Shown piece by piece: positions 35,400 to 48,942 of a stretch of 64,000 bases of DNA. Each line of letters starts with the position of its first letter. The first letter of the stretch is position 1. A program made the translations under genes and the position numbers. The notes under the pieces were generated by a model. The model saw only the letters and a list, made by a program, of their open reading frames with translations. It did no database searches and was not told where the DNA came from. The DNA comes from Erigeron canadensis (lineage: Eukaryota; Streptophyta; Magnoliopsida; Asterales; Asteraceae), in contig NC_057766.1 in assembly GCF_010389155.1 (NCBI RefSeq), positions 26,669,516-26,733,515 on the forward strand, in the 5' to 3' direction.

Positions 35400-36840
35400 G
35401 GCTAGGGTTTTGTGTTATTATAGTAATTTTTTTCAAGGTTGTTTGGTAGGTGGTAAGACCTCTATAAATAAACCTCTATAAATTAATAATGTTGGGACCG
35501 GAATATTTTATTAAATTATCGAGATATTATTACTATATTGATAAATTAATAAATTATAAATTTAAAAAGGATTATGTATCACTTTGAAATTTTTCATATT
35601 CAATGTACATTCACGAATCGTATAGTTTGAACAGTTAATTTCACGGATCATCCCTGTGGTTTACCCAAAAAGTTGTGTTTAGTCCTTATGTAAAAACAAC
35701 ACGGGTGATCCTTTATAGAAGGATAAGGTTCTAGTTTAGTTCTTTATTACAACGGTCGTCAAATGGCCTCTGTTTTCTCCTTCACGTGCTTCCCACATGA
35801 GGTTATTTACGTCTTTTACACTTTTAAAGGGCTAAACTTGATTATTTCATGTTTGTTTTTTTCCCATGATCCTTCTTTTCCATACAAGAAGATAACATTA
35901 TATTTCTATACATCTACATCTATATTCATAGATACAGAAACCTAAAATAAATATGTGTTAATTACAAAATTGGCCCCCATTCCTAGTGAACTCGAAAAAG
36001 AGATCCCCATCGTTAAAATGAATAAACCACATAGACCAATCTTGCAATTAACTTTTGATAATACAAGTCATCATTTATATCTATCTTTTCTATATATATT
36101 AAAATATTATTGGTCTAGATGCTTATTAACCAATTGAAAAACTTATTAACCGCTAAAATTGTATTTACATGTATCACAAACTAAAATTATAAAATATGGA
36201 CAAAAAAAAAATATTATTAGTAATATTTGTAGGAAAAAATCTTATTAATTTATATTTTTGTAATAATCTATCACTAAATTACACTTTGTAGCCTTTTTAT
36301 TAAAAAATAAATCTTACAAAATACTTAATTAGTTATAATACTTTTTAACTTTTCCTAATTATTAATAAGTTAAAACTAAAACCATATTTCTAAAAAAAAT
36401 TTAAAAAATCTAAAACTTATAAATGTTTTAATTGATAATGGTAATACAATCCACATAATAATTTACATCATGTTCTAAGAAATACAAAGTATATTACGGG
36501 ATAGGTGATAGTGGAAATAGTTTAGAAAATAAAAAGTAGTGAAAATATGTTAATAGATAAGGGGTTTAGGGTAAAATTAATTCATTAAGACAATAAGGTA
36601 ATTTCTTATTAGTAAAAGAGGGTTCATTAAAGTTATATTCGTCATTTCAAAACTTTCTTATTTCTTTTTTTTTTTTTTAAAATATATGTTATTCACACTA
36701 TCATCCTACTCTGAAATTACGGAGTTGTGTCAATAATACAACGATTTAAGTTACATTAAAAATAATCCAAACTTCCCATCCAATACTACATTTTTTCAAA
36801 TCACCTTTATACCAATGAAATCCTAAAACCTTTATCTCAT
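35400..36840. other. AT-rich intergenic between ALY and LINE relic
   Basis: No gene recognised. Very AT-rich with several A and T runs. Confidence 0.4.
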
Positions 36841-36849
36841 GGTCAAAAA

Positions 36850-37390
36850 TCTTGTCGATACAAATCGTTGCTTAATTAAATACCGTTTTGTTCATAAGTT
36901 TTCATAAACACCAGCACGTAAAAAGAAAAAAAAAGAACTATATTCGTGAATATCTTTTTAGTCTTCTTGTCCAGTCCAACCTTATCACATACATCAATAA
37001 TGTCTTTAAATGATGAAATAACTAAAGGACCAACCTTACACCAACAATTAACCTTGTCCCAAATTGTAGATGAAATATGGCAGTAACAAAGTTATATTGG
37101 ATCGATTCCACCCAGGCATCGCACATGCCACAATTAACTGAACCAAAAGAGCAATTTCGGGATTACAAAGCTATGTTAGTCAGGATTCTAAGAGCAGCTC
37201 GCCATATAAAAATATCACAATTTTTCGAAAATGCCCATGGCCCATTTAAAGATGAATCTCCCATTATAGTCCGTAGTCCGTACCACTTCTTAAACACTTT
37301 TTCGCATTCTTGACCGTAGAGATTCCATTAAGGTCGTCAAGCCACAACCATCTATCATCAACGCTAGATAACTAGATATGAGATCATGAA
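36850..37390 (-). pseudogene. LINE (L1-type) reverse transcriptase C-terminal relic
   Basis: Minus-strand frames, broken by stops, show DDRWLWLDDLNGISTVKNAKK, then FIWRA-like and CGMCDAW-like parts, then IWDKVNCWCKVG and SFKDIIDVCDKVGLDKKTKK. This is the order of the zf-RVT region at the end of plant L1-type polyproteins (D-x-W-W...G-x-F-S-V, Cys-rich, VW..I..WC, SF..LL). No intact frame, upstream reverse transcriptase or poly(A) tail was found. Confidence 0.65.
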
Positions 37391-37583
37391 ACTTTAGCTT
37401 CTTCTTTTCTTTTTTTTTTTAACTTTTTAACAATATGATATAAACTCTATAATGTAGGAAAGATAATTTAATTATGGGAAAGGGGCTGTTAGGTATTTAA
37501 TTTGGAGGAGAAATCTCTTAAATGATAGTATTTTAATAATTTGAATAAATGATTGAGTCTTCATGTATTTTATGTATTAAAAA

Positions 37584-37612
37584 CTAGCATGGTACCCGCG
37601 CAAATGCGACGA
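37584..37612 (-). repeat. Helitron-like 3' terminus
   Basis: On the minus strand a GC-rich imperfect hairpin (CGCATTTGCGCG) is followed after about ten bases by CTAG and then T, the form of a Helitron 3' end (hairpin, CTRR, insertion before T). No partner 5' end was identified. Confidence 0.35.
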
Positions 37613-38093
37613 CGGTGTCCATAATGCAATGGTGACCGACGGTGGTGGCGACTGACGGTGGTGACGACGAATAGTGTGGACTATTATGTAAATCTAATTA
37701 ATATAATGGTTAGTATAGTTATTTTAAAGGTTGAAGGACTAATGATGTTTTTGTTTAATTTAGAGTGAGGTTGTATTGTATTTAGGAGATATTGTTTTAA
37801 TGGAGGATAATTCTGACATTTTCCTCTCAGTAACTTTTAACAGGGGTCTATTCTTTTTAATAAGGAATATAGATTAAGAATTATGAGTTTTTCACACAGT
37901 TTTTTATATTTTTTTTTATGCATAGCAAAAAAAATCCATTTAAAAAAAAAAAAAAAAAGAATTGTGGGTGATTAGCAACACGACAGCGTATGAATTCCTT
38001 CCCTCGCAATCTCCTGCTACTAATCAATCGCCTCCCGGCAAAATTCATTCCTTTTTATCGACTCACTTCCAAGAACCGCCCTCCCGCCCGCCC

Positions 38094-41000
38094 ATGAAAA
38101 CCAGAAATCAAGCCAAACGACCCCCTCAACCTCAACCAACTACTACTACTGGTAATTATATATCGTCTTTCTTTCATTTCCTTATTCTATTTCTTGTTAT
38201 TTATTACTAGTCATGTTTCTATATATATATATTCCCCCAAACCTAAATAAAAATACTATCTCTTTACTCTTCCTCAAATAATATATAAATTGTTGGAAAC
38301 AACAATGTGACAATATAGTACTATATGATATAATTAATTAGGGCATACCGACATGACACAAAACCAAATGTTAGTGTATTATTCATGTTACCGGTTTAGT
38401 TGTAGAAAACTAAATGGTGTTTTTCAGAAAATCTCTTCATAATAACTTTGCAAAATGGAAAGTTAGAAATACTTTTCTGAGTAAACTTGAAAAATCGATT
38501 TTTTTTTTATTATTTAAAGAAAATATCATACGCAAAGTATGACGTTTTATGGAAGAAATGTGGCAAGGTTTTGTAAAATGTCGATTTTGGGTTAAGGATT
38601 GTTATACTAGTCTTGTTTGTACTTTGTACCTTAATAATGAAGTGTGTTGGTTGGTAAGTTTATTAATTTAAAATACCCGGATGTATTTCAGGCAGTCTTG
38701 TGAATACATCAAACGAGGGTGTTAGCAAGTTTTTGAATAAGGTTGGATCACGTGGGTCGAAAAAACGAGATGGGTACATTCGTAAATGCGATTATGCTAC
38801 TAAGGTTTGTTTTGTAATTTACTTTTAACTTGCATACATTCATAGAAATGTATCGTTTGTTACTATTTTATTGATGATTTTAAGCATTGGTTCATTTTTT
38901 TTTGTTAAGGGAATGGAAAAACAAGTTAACATCGACATTGATGCACGAAAGGTTTTGGGGGTCGAGGGTTCTAGTGGAAATAACCGAGTAGAGAATGCAT
39001 CTCCTTTGAAACCTGATGATGGAAATCCCCAGCAAGCTAAGTCTGAATTGGAGGACGAAATGGCTGATTCAGATTGGGAAGATGGATCAAATCCCAATGT
39101 GAAGTACGAAAATGATCATTTAAACAAGGATATCACTATCGAGTTTGATTCAGCCCCTGGTACTGCTAAGCGAAAGCCTGTACGCCGAGCTTCTGCTGAG
39201 GAAAAGGTTCATTTTAGAATTTAAATTTGTTGTTAAAAGTTCTTCGGTCAGAATAGCTTTCCAACCCAAAAGTCTTTTAATTTTTTGTTAATAGGAAGTG
39301 GCTGAGCTTGTGCATAGGACACATTTACTCTGTTTACTTGGACGGGGACGATTAATTGATAGTGCTTGTGATGATTCTCTCATTCAGGTTATCTTTTCTA
39401 TAATCAACCAGTTATAAGTTTGAGCGCTAAAATGTGGCAAAAGATCAATCTTCCTGACTTCTTGTCACTTGTCATAACAGGCTTCCATAATGTCACTTTT
39501 ACCAGCAAACTTGCTGGAGCTATCAGAAGTCACAAATCTTACATCAAAAGCTTTGGCTCCTTTAGTCAACTGGGTACCCTATTGTCTTATCCCTTATCTA
39601 TTTTGCGACTCTTCTAAATAGTTCATTGATTTATATCTTATTTGGATGGATTATTTTTTTTGTACTATTTGCAGTTGCATGGTAACTTCCGGGTAAGAAG
39701 TTCAAGCATTGAAAGGTCTTTCCATTCAGCATTGACAGGGGCTCTTGCAAACCAAGAGGGGACTCCGGAGGAGGTAAGTTTGGATTATATTTAAATTTAC
39801 AATGTATTTAGGAGATTAAACGCAAAATTGGATGCATGGTTTCTATGAATACCTAAGTAGATGAACTGCTGATCATTTTTTTTTGCAGGTGGCTGCTTTG
39901 TCTGTAGCAGCGTTCAGAGCATTGAATCTTTCAACACGGTAAGATTCTTAGCACAGCTCAACTAGAATGAGGCTAGTTATGAGTAGAAAAACAATAAAGA
40001 GGCTTTCTGCTTTCAGGTTTGTGTCTATTTTAGATGCTGCCTCCTTGAAACCAGACGGCGATAAATCTGATGATGCGCCTCTAGGAAGAAAGACTGGTAA
40101 GGGGTTGTTTGACTCATCAACAGTCATGGTGACTCGACCAAATGAGGCTTCCGTATCTTCCGGGCAACAATCTGCACCTGCTGATGTAAAGAATATTACT
40201 TTAACGGACCAAAAGAATGCATCTGAAGCTTCTGCAAAAGCTTCATGCCGAAGGAAAATAAAGAAGTCAGGTCAAAGCATCTCTCAAGATCATCCAAATG
40301 AGAGAAAGGTGGATTTACCTTCTTCTGATACAGGCATTTCTGGAACGTCTGAGGGTTTAAAGAGGAAGGGAGATATCGAGTTTGAGTTGCAGATGGAAAT
40401 GGCTCTTGCTGCAACTGCAGCAGGGACTTCTGACGTTAACGTTGAGACTAATGTTAATAGTTTGAACATCACTTCATCGAGTATTTCTCCTTTCAAAAAA
40501 TTGAAGAAAGTTGAAGGTGAAGATTCAACAGGAATTTCTACTGCAGTGGGATTGAGAAAAATAGGAGCCCCGATGTATTGGGCAGAAGTGTTTTGCAGTG
40601 GAGAGAACTCAACGGGAAAATGGGTTCATGTTGATGTTGTGAATGCAATCATCGATGGAGAACAAAAAGTAGAGGCTGCAGCTGCTGCATGTAAAACTTC
40701 TTTGCGATATGTGATTGCGTTTGCTGGTCGAGGAGCTAAAGATGTAACTCGCAGGTTAGAATTTATTCCCTCTTTTGTCTCCCCAAGTATAGTTGGATGT
40801 TTTTCTAATTAATGTCTAGAGCTTGAACTTTCACTCTTTCAGGTATTGTGCAAAATGGTACAAGATAGCATCACATCGAGTTGATTCAACTTGGTGGGAT
40901 GCAGTATTGCGGCCATTGAAAGAGTTAGAGTCTGGAGCAACTGGAGGTTTGTTTGCATTTCTTGACCTAAAATATACGAGAATGTAAATGTGAGCAATTA

Positions 41001-43274
41001 ATAAAGTAAACCCTGGGTATAAGATTTTTAAGGTAAAACAAATAGAAAAGTGGGTGATGCCACGGGACAGATTTAGTCAGGTGTGCATCCATGCACATTA
41101 CTTTTATAGAAAGTTTGTTGTACACTTGACCAAAATTTGATACATTAACGCAATGCCTCATGCTCTCATCCTTTCTTATTTGCTTTATGATAAGTTTTGT
41201 TCTACAATAACCAATCCCCTAAACTTTGGTTCTTTATCAGGCAATAGCAAATTGTCTGATAAATCAAGTGCGAGTGGCGTAAGGGATAATAGTAATAGGA
41301 ACTCTCTCGAGGATATGGAGCTGGAGACCAAAGCATTAACTGAGCCACTTCCAACTAATCAACAGGTTAGCTGCATGAATGCTGATACTTATAGCTTGTG
41401 CCTTGATACGTTTTTATGTTCTCATCAGTCACAGGAAACGGGTACGAAGCAGAGTTTTTCGTACGGTACACCTCGTACCGAAACGTGGTACGAAATAGTC
41501 CCGGACAAAGGCAAAACGCGATCCGAAACGTTAGCATAAGCATACCTGATTTTGACGTATCAAGGTTGAAATTCGCTTTTCTAGATCTTCGGTTCGCCGT
41601 ACCGAATTGATAGAAATCGCGATCTAGAATATAATTCATCGTTTTTCCGGCCAAAATAAAGAGTGGGAAAGAGAGAGAAAAAATAGCGGTTGTAGTGGTG
41701 TACGTGACTTATTTAATAAGGAATTGGGCTTATGTTGGGCTGACCTTATTTTTAATAAGTCCATTCGTAGTCAATTCTATAAATTCACACAATCACACAT
41801 GTTAGTTTTGGGTTTTTTTTTTATGATTTTGATTATGAACAACTTTTGGATTTTAGTATGAATAACAAGTCTTTATTACATATGTTAGTTGTTTATATGT
41901 TTTGTACCAAATTTACGAACCGAAAATGGTACGTCGTTTCGCGTACCGAATTGGCGTTCCGAATGAACCTAACCTCTCTCGTACCGGATTTTGGAGACCT
42001 ACGAATTGCGTACCCGTTTTTGTTCCGCGTACCGTATCGTACCGCGTTCCATGTGACTGTGGTTCTCATTAATCCTTCTGTAAATTTGTTGCCATATCCA
42101 GGCATACAGAAGTCATCATTTGTATGCTCTTGAAAGATGGCTTACAAAGTACCAGATTCTTCACCCTAAGGGCCCCGTTTTAGGATTTTGCTCTGGTCAC
42201 CCCGTTTACCCACGAGCTTGTGTCCAAATGCTGCACACCAAAGAGAGATGGCTGCGAGAAGGGCTGCAATTAAAAGTCAATGAACTTCCAGTGAAGGTAT
42301 TGCAGCGGCCTGTAAAGCTCAACAAAGGGAAACTTCCAGGAGCTGATGAAGATGATGAGAATGATTGTGTAGGGCCTGGAGGTACTATCGATCTTTATGG
42401 GAAGTGGCAAACAGAACCTTTGTGTTTGCCCAGGGCCGAAAATGGGATTGTGCCAAAGGTTAATTACTTATCTCTTTTTACTCAAATGTAGATTAACTTG
42501 ATGCAGTTTCAAATATAGTTTGTGTATCTACTCATGACAGTTGGTCCTTATATTGGTCTACAGAACGAGCGTGGGCAAGTGGATGTGTGGTCTGAGAAAT
42601 GTCTTCCTCCAGGAACCGTGCATTTGGGGTTTCCAAGAATCTTTGCTATTGCTAAGAAGCTGGGGATTGATTATGCGCCTGCCATGGTTGGTTTTGAATT
42701 CAGAAGTGGCCGGTCTTTTCCTTTATATAATGGCATTGTGGTGTGTACTGAGTTCAGGGATACAATTCTAGAGGTAATGTAATCAGCATTTGATGTGATA
42801 TATTATTAAATTTTCAAATACTTTTAACTTTTGGGTAGACTGTATTGCATGTGGTTATGCAAGATTCTGTTGCAGGCATATGCAGAAGAAGAAGAAAGGA
42901 GGGGAGCAGAAGAAAGACGGAAGAATGAAGCACAAGCGTTGTCCAGGTGGTATCAACTTCTTTCGTCCATTGTAACACGGCAAAGATTAAACAATCGATA
43001 TGCAGAGGGAGTCTCGTCAAATCCTTTAAATGAAATCCAAAAAACGGATGATAAATTTCATAATCATACCAGTACTATTACTGGGATGATAATACAGAAA
43101 CCGATATCCCAACAAGTAAATGAAGATGCTAGTCAACCTGATACTGTAGCACAATCAATTGAAGAGGATCACGAGCATGTGTTTATGACAAATGATCAAA
43201 GTTTTGATGTAGGGAGTTCTGTTAGGACAAAGTGGTGTCATTGTGGGTTTTCAATTGAAGTGGAAGAGTTGTAG
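38094..43274 (+). CDS. RAD4: DNA repair protein RAD4 / XPC homologue
   Basis: Damage-recognition factor of global-genome nucleotide excision repair; nuclear, expected to work with RAD23 and centrin. Thirteen exons: 38094-38151, 38692-38804, 38910-39206, 39295-39387, 39481-39573, 39675-39773, 39889-39938, 40017-40754, 40843-40946, 41241-41365, 42102-42458, 42564-42773 and 42876-43274. They join in frame to 911 aa, near the Arabidopsis length. An acidic N-terminal part (ADSDWEDGS) is followed by the split transglutaminase-like fold (LLCLLGRGRLID; then PMYWAEVF, WVHVDVVNA, YVIAFAGRGAKDVTRRYC, WW) and the beta-hairpin domains (HHLYALERWL, HPVYPRACVQML, ERWLREGL, VDVWSEKCLPPGTVHL, FEFRSGRSFPLYNGIVV). 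The ATG at 38094 was chosen because no in-frame ATG precedes it. Intron 10 carries a hAT-like insertion. Confidence 0.93.
41418..42069. mobile_element. hAT-like non-autonomous element in RAD4 intron
   Basis: Element 41426-42061 (636 bp) is flanked by GTTCTCAT at 41418-41425 and 42062-42069, an exact 8-bp duplication typical of hAT insertions. The ends are imperfect inverted repeats (CAGTCACAGG on the left; the right end read inverted is CACAGTCACATGG). Both subterminal regions are crowded with GGTACG/CGTACC words. There is no transposase frame. It lies between splice sites 41366 and 42101, so the coding sequence is untouched. Confidence 0.8.
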
Positions 43275-43299
43275 CTCAGGGCAGTCATCTCGATTTGCC

Positions 43300-46080
43300 G
43301 AGCAAAAGACATTGTCTAGCGAAGTTTTTTGCCATTTGCTGGTTGTAAGCTCGCAATATGACGAGGCATGTATAATACAACGTTTTGAGTTTTTATAGCA
43401 TATATTTGAAAATTTCCCGCATATTGACGTTGTAACACATTAGTTTATACACAATACTACGCGCAGACCCACCAAAATCGAAATCTAATGAGATTTACAA
43501 AGCATGTTTACATTTGAAATGCATTAAAAGTTAAACTTAGTCACAAGTGTTAAAAGTCAAAAGGATCAAAACATATTTGTATGTGATTGTATAAAGAGTA
43601 TACATCTGTGATACTGAATCTGAATGGTTATTTATTAAGTAAGAAATACATGGTTACAAACTCATTATTTGACATTAATTAAACCAAATTACCCGACTAA
43701 TTTAATCACAGCTAATGAAACTATATCTATGCTGAATATATAAATTTTCTTCTTTGTCATGTGCATCCTAAGGTGTTGTTTGGTTCTCAGATGATATAGA
43801 AAAATTAAGTGGAATGAAATTTAGGATTTTTATTTATGTTAACTTAACATGAAAAAGAAAAAAATTTAAATTTCATTCCACCAAAATCTCATCAATTCTA
43901 GGAACCAAACAACCCCTAAAAGTGAAGGTTATGGTTCAAATCTCGTCTCATGTTCCATTAACCATAATGTTATGCGATTTACCTTAGGTCGGTTGGCGAT
44001 CGATAATAAAGCCTTGTTTATTTTAAAATTTAAAAAATATAAAACAATAATAGTTTCAAACTAATTAATCTTGTGAGTGGTTTGGGGAAAAAAATTTCAA
44101 AAATTGGTTGCGAAATACCTCAATTAGGTAGGATACATCCAAGTAAAAAATTGACTTCCATGAGTAGCTAGACAAGGAAAATCACATTCATTTACCTTAT
44201 TACATGTAACAAATAATAAGGTAAAATTGTACATATACATTGTAACAAGTAATAAGTAACATTTTTCATGTCTTTAAAGTTGTTTGTGTAAAAAAACTTG
44301 TACTTTGTACATATACATTGTACTTATGTAGTGAAATGGGTGGTCAGCCTAATTTCATTAAAACTTAAATAAAAATCAAGTGATATAAACTTAGTATAAC
44401 TTCGGTGACCTCATACATAGGTATGAGACTCGAAATTTACTGCATTTAGTTTTAAAGTTTATGATTACTATCTCTGGAAATCAAGTTTGAACCTACTAGT
44501 TCTAAGTTTTAACATATCTAATATTAGATATCTTCCTGTCAATTGCTATATGGTATAACTAAAATGAGTAAAAATAGAAAGTAATGATGATAATATGTCA
44601 AGTGTAGTTTAATGCTTTGAACTACCCATATAATTTTATGACACATTTTGATGCATGAGATAACAAATTACTTAATCACGATGAACATCTTTTTTTCTAT
44701 TAGGTAAGGTGCTTGGTATGCTTTTCATGATTTTTTTTATTTTTTTGGTTGGTGTTGAGGTATGACCGTATATCGCTTGTGATTTCGCACTAACATATGA
44801 ACTTCAAACACTAGTGATAACGACATGTGATTTATATGTTCTGTTATTTTTCTATGTAAAAAATAAATAAATAAATGTGTTTGGAAATAATACTAAACCA
44901 ATAAAAGAGTTTGATTCTGCTTAAATGTGGTCTATGAACCATAAGCTATAATGACATGTAATCATATATATCGAAGTACAAACGTAGGTGACTAAATTTC
45001 AAATATTTAGATGTGAATATACATTCAGTTGTAATTGAAAGTGAATAAACGTATAAATTACTTGAATTGTTTGATCTCTAAGATTTCATCCCCACATGTA
45101 TAATTGAAAATTCACAAACCTATACTAGAAAATAAAAAGTAGTGAAACAATGAACATCTATCATATTATTGTTGAAAACTTTATATTGTTAACCAAATTA
45201 AAGCAACCTTCAGGAAAAAGACCAAATTAAAGCAAATAAAAAACACAATTATTTGTAGAGTTAAATCATTTGCAACACTTTATATTACATAATTTGAAAA
45301 AAATTATTGTGCTTGATTTTCCTCATAACTATCCAGTAAATTGAACATATCATAAATCAAAAAAGAAAAAGAAAGTGTAAGTTGTGGAATGTTTCAAGAT
45401 GCCATTTCCTTAGTTTTCCAATCAAAGTGATGCTTTTTTAGGGTATCAAACAAAAAATTATTGAACCAATTTTTTTTTATTTTTAAACAAAGAGACTAGA
45501 AAAGCATCTCTTTTGTCCATGCCTTTGCTAACATGCCCATAATTGCTTTTTAACTTTAGTTACATGCATTGTCACTTGTACACTATGCTTTAATAGTTTT
45601 GCCTTTACTCCATTGACCATTTCCTTTTTCATGACTCATACATCATGCCCCAAATTAGAATATATTTTATGAACTTTAAGATAAAAGATAAGCCAATCAC
45701 AAATAATCCATTCATTACTTAGAAGAATTATTAATTGCGTAAATTTAGCAATATTGTCAGTTGTTTTCAAATTTCGTGATGCTTTTGGATCACTCAACAT
45801 TTAATAACATTTGTTATATTATTATGTCCCCATCATTTTTTAAAAAAGTTGTACAAAATAATGAAAAAGCAGAAAGAGATATACGAGTAGATATCTACAA
45901 CTAACTACTTAAATAAACACACAAATGCATTTCGAATTTAAAAAAAGGTAAATTACAATAATCAAACTCCTAATATAAGATTAATAACATAAACTAATTA
46001 AACCACTTAAAGAAAAGGGCTTTTTGTTTGGTTAGGTAAATTCTACTTTCCAGGTACCAAATTCCCAAATCCAGACTAAA
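43300..46080. other. Intergenic with one Tourist-like MITE
   Basis: No gene is seen apart from the small MITE described separately. The stretch is AT-rich; the left end should hold the RAD4 3' untranslated region. Confidence 0.4.
43769..43919. mobile_element. Tourist-like MITE (145 bp) with TAA target site
   Basis: GGTGTTGTTTGGTTC at 43772 and its inverted partner ending GAACCAAACAACCCC at 43916 bound the element. TAA flanks both sides (43769-43771 and 43917-43919). Short size, inverted ends of about 50 bp and TAA duplication fit the PIF/Harbinger-related Tourist group. Confidence 0.8.
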
Positions 46081-46174
46081 TGTTATTACACCACTTGTAC
46101 ATCTCGCACCACAACTTGTACACCACTCTGGAAAAAACCATTTCCCCATTTTTCCAAGTCAAAAGTCACCATCA

Positions 46175-47117
46175 TCAATTAGCTTCAACACCAGTAAGCT
46201 CCGGCTGGACTTTCCTTGGCCGTCCACGTGGCCTTCCAGTGGACGACGGCGGAGCAGGCGACGTCGCAACCTTAACCTTCTTCGCCGTCGGCGGAGCATT
46301 CGGATCCTTCTTCGGCCTTCCTCTTCCTCTCTTAACTTCAGATCCAGTTTGAGCACCAGTAGCCGGAGCAGCTGAAGCCGGATCTGAAACCGGTTTCGGA
46401 GCAGGAACCGGAGTATCAACATGATTCGGATCCTTCGCCTTTGGTGGACGGCCACGTCCGCGCTTGGCCGGAGTGTTGAGATCCGGCCGCGTGTAGTTGC
46501 CGTTGACCACCACAAGGTCGCCGTTGTCAATGAGTTTGTTGAGATTTTCAGTTAAGATGTTGTTATGTTCATCAGGTAAGTAACCACATGTTGATTGTAT
46601 GTAAGTTGATATTGATGATTCATTACATCCTTCCTTTCCTTTCAACGCATCAATTGCCGCAAATATCATCTACACATATATACATACACTATTATATATC
46701 TATCTATTCATCTATATCTATATATTTTTACTAATTTTCTCAAACAAACTGTAGCTATACATCTATAATAACTCAGACTCAACCGCTATTATTCAAATTT
46801 TACAGCTATAAAAAAATTAGCTAACGAAATAGTAAAATTAAACCTAATTTTAAAATTAACCGGCCGGAAATTAAAAAAAGTACAATAATGAACGGTAAAA
46901 CTAACGGAATAGTAAAATTAAAGTTCATAAAAGCTAAAATGACCTAATTTTGTGATTTACTAGCCTGAATCTAGTCCGTACAACAATTAACGGTTAAAAA
47001 ACAAAAAGTTGTTGAAGTCAGGTAAAATTAACCGTAAAAAGCGGTGAAAAATAGGAAAAATTTTACCTCAGTGTAAGGAGGAAGTGAAGGAGGACGGTTG
47101 AGCTCTTCGCCGGCCAT
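46175..47117 (-). CDS. HMG-Y-related / linker-histone H15 and AT-hook protein
   Basis: Small nuclear protein that binds AT-rich DNA, like plant HMG-I/Y (HMGA) architectural factors. Two exons, 47117-47067 and 46669-46175, join in phase 0 to 181 aa. An H1/H5-type globular domain covers about aa 12-78 (PPYTEMIFAAIDALK, GCNESSISTYI, NLNKLIDNGDLVVVNGNYT). Three AT-hooks follow: KRGRGRPPK (near aa 86), KRGRGRPKK (near aa 130) and GRPRGRPRK (near aa 162), with Ala/Pro-rich linkers. Plant HMGA proteins usually have four hooks, so three is at the low end. The intron falls after the codon pair TE, just before the in-frame ATG of exon 2. A GA repeat lies in the 5' leader (47122-47138). Confidence 0.9.
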
Positions 47118-47199
47118 TTGGAAGAGAGAGAGAGAGAGATGATGTCAGAATAGTTTTTGAGAAGCACAGTAACAAAGTGAGTGCATGAGATAAGTGAGA

Positions 47200-48930
47200 C
47201 CTTTTGGGGCAGATTTATGTGAAAGGATTTCTAGGAGGATGAAATTGATCAACGGTTGTGGATTATTGTGGTTGTTTGATCAACGGTGATTGAGTTGATT
47301 TTATTTGAATATTCACACGGATCGATGACGTGGATCAGTTGAGATGGGATTATTTGTCAAGTGTTTTTGTTGTAGGAGGGGTTTTTAGTTGGTTTTTATT
47401 TTTGTTTTGTTTTTTCTCTTTCTCTTTCTCTTTGGTCAACTAGTCAATGGGAATATGAAGATAAGAATATTGAAACTTTTTTGTTTTTATTTAATTTTAT
47501 GGATATTGATATTGATATATAAGAAATAGTTTAAGACAAAAATAATATCATGGATCCAATGTTTATTATACTCGGTTGCCGAATCGACGAATTCTATATA
47601 CAATTTTATACTTTTAGTCCTCGTAATATTTTTATGTATCAGTTTTCTTTGAAATTCACCTATCTACCAATAAACTGAATTGACTTATTTTTGAAACGAC
47701 ACATGGCGAAATCTTTGATTGACACATGTCGTTTTAATTTATTGATTTTGTTAAATTAGATATTTTAGTTGTATATAAATTCAAATTACTTTTTTTAGTT
47801 GTATATAAATTCAATTTTTTTATTAGATTTAAAATTAAACTCTAACTCTTGGCTTTATTAATACAAAAGACATTATAACCTTATTTGATTAATCGTGTTC
47901 TCATTAATAAATTGTCTTTTTTTTTATTCTCAATTCTTCAACTCTTATTACTTATATTATGAAGATTTCAAAAATTCAGTTTACGATATGAAATCACAAG
48001 GCTATTTGTTATCATCCACTATGCTTATAAGTTCCGATTTTGATGTGCTTCTAAAAATTTAAGGTTAATCCAAAATTCTGAGTAAACATATATTATATTT
48101 ATCATTAATGTATATTATAATTTAACTTCAATCACCAATTACCTTAACAACAATTTATTTTATACTCACGAATCATGTATAAGACATATTCGAATTTTCT
48201 TTATGATACAATCTATATAATTACCGAATATCGTACGGATATTAGGACTGGTAAAATATAAATTCATGTTCGACCCTTTTAGACATAAATGTTTGGCCAC
48301 GACACTAATTATACTTGTAAGTTGTTACAACGTATAAAAGCTCATATGTTTCCCAGGTTTATAAATTATTACAACATTTGTTAGATCGTTTTGGTTTCAA
48401 TTACAAGTTTTATAGATAGTTTATGAAAAATCATATACAACCATTGAATAAAATAATTAGGATAAAATACAAACTACAAAATCGTTCTTGTGGTGTTTTG
48501 AAAATAACAGTTGTCTATCTATGCCGAGAATGATTTAAATTTGCATTCATGCTGTATGATTATTCAAATAAATTGTTTTCAAATTAATTTTTAATTATCC
48601 GCGCGTTGCGGCGGTAAAATGATGAGCGTGATAGATCATAGGATGTAGTATGTCATAGAGTGTCATAGCCAAATGCCTTAGCCGTACGGGTTCCGTCCTA
48701 GGATTTAAAAATTCGTCGAAAATATATCAAATGACATCTCTAACGAAAGAGCATGAAATTTTAAGAACATTTATATAATTTTATAATTTATCGATGTACG
48801 GTTTTTAAGATAAAAGATTTTGAAATAATTAGAGGAATAAAATGATTTATGAAGACGTGAGAAAGTTGTATCTATTAATGTATGATACATCAGTCTTGAG
48901 TCATGTTATCGGTATTACGAGTATCTGTCT
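47200..48930. other. Intergenic, AT-rich
   Basis: No gene recognised. A GC-rich hairpin-like CCGCGCGTTGCGGCGG at about 48599-48614 stands out in AT-rich DNA and resembles the Helitron hairpins at 37.6 and 58.97 kb, but no CTRR end is beside it. Confidence 0.35.
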
Positions 48931-48942
48931 AGGAAAATGATT

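Noticed and set aside
37077..37313. 78-codon plus-strand frame
   Set aside because: The opposite strand reads as the C-terminal part of a LINE polyprotein, so this frame is its shadow.
37962..38093. Upstream in-frame extension of RAD4
   Set aside because: The extension begins with TTG and contains no ATG; the first ATG is at 38094.
38900..43280. CRISPR array, operon or other prokaryotic-type system anywhere in the window
   Set aside because: Genes have spliceosomal introns and plant families; repeats found are transposons and palindromes, not spaced direct repeats.
46080..46530. Frames overlapping the AT-hook gene on the plus strand and in another minus frame
   Set aside because: Shadows of the Arg/Pro/Lys-rich coding sequence; the H15 plus AT-hook frame is clearly the real one.
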